Origin: an uncultured Clostridia bacterium
GTDB taxonomy: Bacteria; Bacillota; Clostridia; UBA1381
Direction of reading: 5' to 3'
Length of the DNA: 7,566 nt
NCBI GenBank assembly: GCA_934476675.1
Contig: CAKSOE010000051.1
Location: forward strand, 1-7,566
Positions within the stretch are counted from its first letter, which is position 1, and the number at the start of each line of letters is the position of its first letter. This document shows, piece after piece, positions 6,033 to 7,566 of the stretch. Position numbers and translations under genes: made by a program. A model generated the notes under the pieces. It was not told where the DNA came from. It made no database searches and worked only from the letters and a program-made list of their open reading frames with translations.

Positions 6033-7541
6033 ATGAGAGGAGTTATTGCCGTAATTATGAAGATGAAAAAATTAACAGCAGTGCTTATGTCCGTAACCTT
6101 TTTGTGTACATCATTTTCATTCGGCGCAAAAGCGGCAAGTACCGATGCATTTTATGCAAAAGATGATATTCTGATGATAGCGGGAAATAATCACGCATTT
6201 TATCAGCGCAATGAAGTGCCGGTCGACGTGATAAATGACAGCGTTGCTCCGTATAAGGAGGGCGAAAATTTTTATATTCCGCTGGAGTTTATTGCTCACT
6301 GCATGAATGTCAAAATGACGGAAGATATAGATAATGCAGGGAAATATACAGTAAACGGAAATGATGTAACTGCTGTTATGAAAGACGATGTTCCGTATAT
6401 AACGGCAGAGAAAGCGGCGAAACTTACGGGTAAAAAGCTTCTTACAAGAAATAACTGCATAATACTTTCCGACAGCGGATACAACTCAACTTATGATAAT
6501 ATATATTCCAAACTTGAAACGGATTTTGAAAATACATACCATGTAACGCCCGATGAAAGCAAGGGACGTATTCTGGCGAATGTTTCGGGTTCACTTTGGG
6601 GCGCAAGCAGCAGCAGCGGTCAAAACGATATAGGCGAGCTGACGTCGGGTATCGACACGATTGACGGACGTGAAAATCAGTTTTTTTACAAGATTACGGC
6701 AAAACAGGCAACAGCCAATCCAAATGACCTGAATTTGCGGTTTTTTAACGAATCGTATGTCAATATACGTGACGTAGGACTGATAACATTTTACGCAAGA
6801 CGTTCGGCAGACAGTCAAAACGGAAAGATAGCGGTCACTCTTCAGGATAAAGCCTATAATACTGTTTTTTCGCAGGAGCTTATACTCGGAAATGAATGGA
6901 AAAAATATCAGCTTACGTTTAAGTCAAACAAGAACATATCTAAGGACGATAGACGGCTTTTTATCGCTTTGGGTTATGCACAGCAGACAATAGAAATATC
7001 GGGCTTTAAGACAGTGGTATTTCCCGATACGGTATATGCCGAATACGAACTTCCTCAAACGAAGCTTAATTATATAGGCAGAGAAAACGATACATGGCTT
7101 GACAACGAACTTTGCAAAATAGAAGAAAACAGAAAAAAGGACACCGTAATAAAAATTCTTGACGAAGCCGGAAATCCCGTCAACGATGCAGACGTTGAAA
7201 TGACTTTCGATAATCATCTGTTTAATATCGGAACGGAGGTCAGTCAGTTTTATATTACAAATCCGGGTTGGAGTACCACAACAGCCTGGGATGTTCTTCC
7301 CGAGGCGGAAAATATTGCAAATTTTCACAGCACGTTAAAGGAGTACTTTAATACCGCGATTCCGGGAAACGCATATAAATGGGCGAGCTGGAACGGCAGG
7401 AAAACCGATAGTGATAGGTGTGCCGAACTCATAAAAAATATGGGACTGAGGATGCGCGGACACGTACTGGAAATGTCAATAAAAGTGCAGTCGAGTCAAC
7501 CCCGAATTTTGTGTAAAGTCTTTACGAAACCTCCAAGATGA
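6033..7541 (+). CDS. GH10 xylanase-family protein, N-terminal part only, interrupted by an IS
   Basis: A secreted protein that would have cut beta-1,4-xylan but lacks its active site here. Numbering from 6033: signal peptide to about residue 35 (AKA before AST); 45-147 a copper-amine-oxidase-N-like stalk domain; 155-335 a galactose-binding-like carbohydrate-binding module ending FIALGYAQQTIEISGF-like; 343-479 the beginning of a GH10 domain (IEENRKKD, FNIGTE, YFNTAIPGNAYKW, GLRMRGHVL). The usual FxxxxxEN motif reads PGN here. Host sequence ends near 7467; the last 23 or so residues come from the IS and stop at 7539-7541. The acid/base and nucleophile glutamates of GH10 lie in the missing half, so the product is very likely inactive as an enzyme. 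The start could be 6057. It follows the 4522 gene by 53 bp, probably in one operon. Confidence 0.85.
   Translation: MRGVIAVIMKMKKLTAVLMSVTFLCTSFSFGAKAASTDAFYAKDDILMIAGNNHAFYQRNEVPVDVINDSVAPYKEGENFYIPLEFIAHCMNVKMTEDIDNAGKYTVNGNDVTAVMKDDVPYITAEKAAKLTGKKLLTRNNCIILSDSGYNSTYDNIYSKLETDFENTYHVTPDESKGRILANVSGSLWGASSSSGQNDIGELTSGIDTIDGRENQFFYKITAKQATANPNDLNLRFFNESYVNIRDVGLITFYARRSADSQNGKIAVTLQDKAYNTVFSQELILGNEWKKYQLTFKSNKNISKDDRRLFIALGYAQQTIEISGFKTVVFPDTVYAEYELPQTKLNYIGRENDTWLDNELCKIEENRKKDTVIKILDEAGNPVNDADVEMTFDNHLFNIGTEVSQFYITNPGWSTTTAWDVLPEAENIANFHSTLKEYFNTAIPGNAYKWASWNGRKTDSDRCAELIKNMGLRMRGHVLEMSIKVQSSQPRILCKVFTKPPR
7468..7494 (+). repeat. 27-bp terminal inverted repeat, right copy
   Basis: Identical to the reverse complement of 193-219. 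Both copies point outward into their own elements, as expected for the right end of one IS copy and the left end of another copy lying in the same direction. Confidence 0.75.
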
Positions 7542-7566
7542 TATATAATAAAAATATCATTTTGGA
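7532..7566 (+). promoter_or_regulatory. Hairpin upstream of the presumed transposase gene, cut by the window edge
   Basis: TCCAAGATGATAT (7532-7544) pairs with ATATCATTTTGGA (7554-7566), 13 bp with one G-U wobble and a 9-base loop. The left arm is preceded by CC, so the right arm may continue as GGAGG beyond the window, which would place a ribosome site in the stem. Such hairpins can stop read-through transcripts from translating a transposase. The continuation is a prediction. Confidence 0.55.

Larger units (their letters stand above)
7468..7566 (+). mobile_element. Beginning of an insertion sequence inserted in the GH10 gene (partial)
   Basis: The GH10 reading frame loses all family similarity after RGHVL, exactly where a 27-bp repeat shared with the left IS end begins. 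The segment contains a 13-bp palindrome, GTAAAG-T-CTTTAC (7513-7525), and a hairpin at 7532-7566 that would precede a transposase start. The layout fits the upstream end of a transposase gene reading rightward, as in IS256-like elements, but the transposase lies outside the window, so the family is a guess. The insertion point is between 7467 and 7473 depending on where the true element tip is. Confidence 0.65.

Noticed and set aside
6117..7328. Minus-strand reading frames of 60-134 codons under the GH10 gene
   Set aside because: They are antisense to a well supported domain-bearing gene and lack ribosome sites or recognisable motifs.
7485..7520. Group II intron 5' end (GTGCAGTCG resembling GTGYG)
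   Set aside because: The base pattern does not fit GTGYG well, and the same sequence at the other window edge in inverted orientation fits transposon terminal repeats instead.

Overview
The window reads as a piece of a plant-polysaccharide degradation locus from a low-GC Firmicute, most likely a gut or rumen Clostridia member (Ruminococcus/Oscillospiraceae-like). This is inference from the AT-rich intergenic DNA, strong AGGAGG-type ribosome sites, Gram-positive signal peptides, and domain types such as the copper-amine-oxidase-like stalk, SbsA-type Ig domains and a CE4+CE12 esterase. No rRNA, tRNA or CRISPR array is visible.

Layout. 1-219: one terminus of an insertion sequence, with a long palindrome. 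223-3639 (minus): a secreted 1138-residue two-headed esterase with a NodB/CE4 polysaccharide deacetylase domain followed by an SGNH (CE12, rhamnogalacturonan-acetylesterase-like) domain. 3640-4521: an unusually long divergent intergenic region with three good sigma-A-type promoters, repeats, palindromes and two short, apparently frameshifted reading frames. 4522-5979 (plus): a secreted 485-residue protein that shares the non-catalytic front part of the esterase but has no recognisable enzyme domain. 6033-7541 (plus): the N-terminal two thirds of a secreted GH10 (xylanase-family) protein, cut at about 7467 by a second insertion-sequence terminus that runs off the window at 7566.

How the parts fit. 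The esterase would remove acetyl groups from xylan and/or pectin, the GH10 protein would have cut the xylan backbone, and the middle protein may bind glycan or partner proteins. The three promoters share an identical 11-bp box, ATTGTATATTG, each placed exactly 20 bp before the -10 hexamer. This suggests that the divergent genes answer to one regulator. The two insertion-sequence ends carry an identical 27-bp terminal repeat in inverted orientation. They are best read as the end of one copy and the beginning of another copy in the same direction, so 220-7467 is bracketed by IS copies. The GH10 gene has lost both catalytic glutamates here and is probably dead unless its other half is rejoined.
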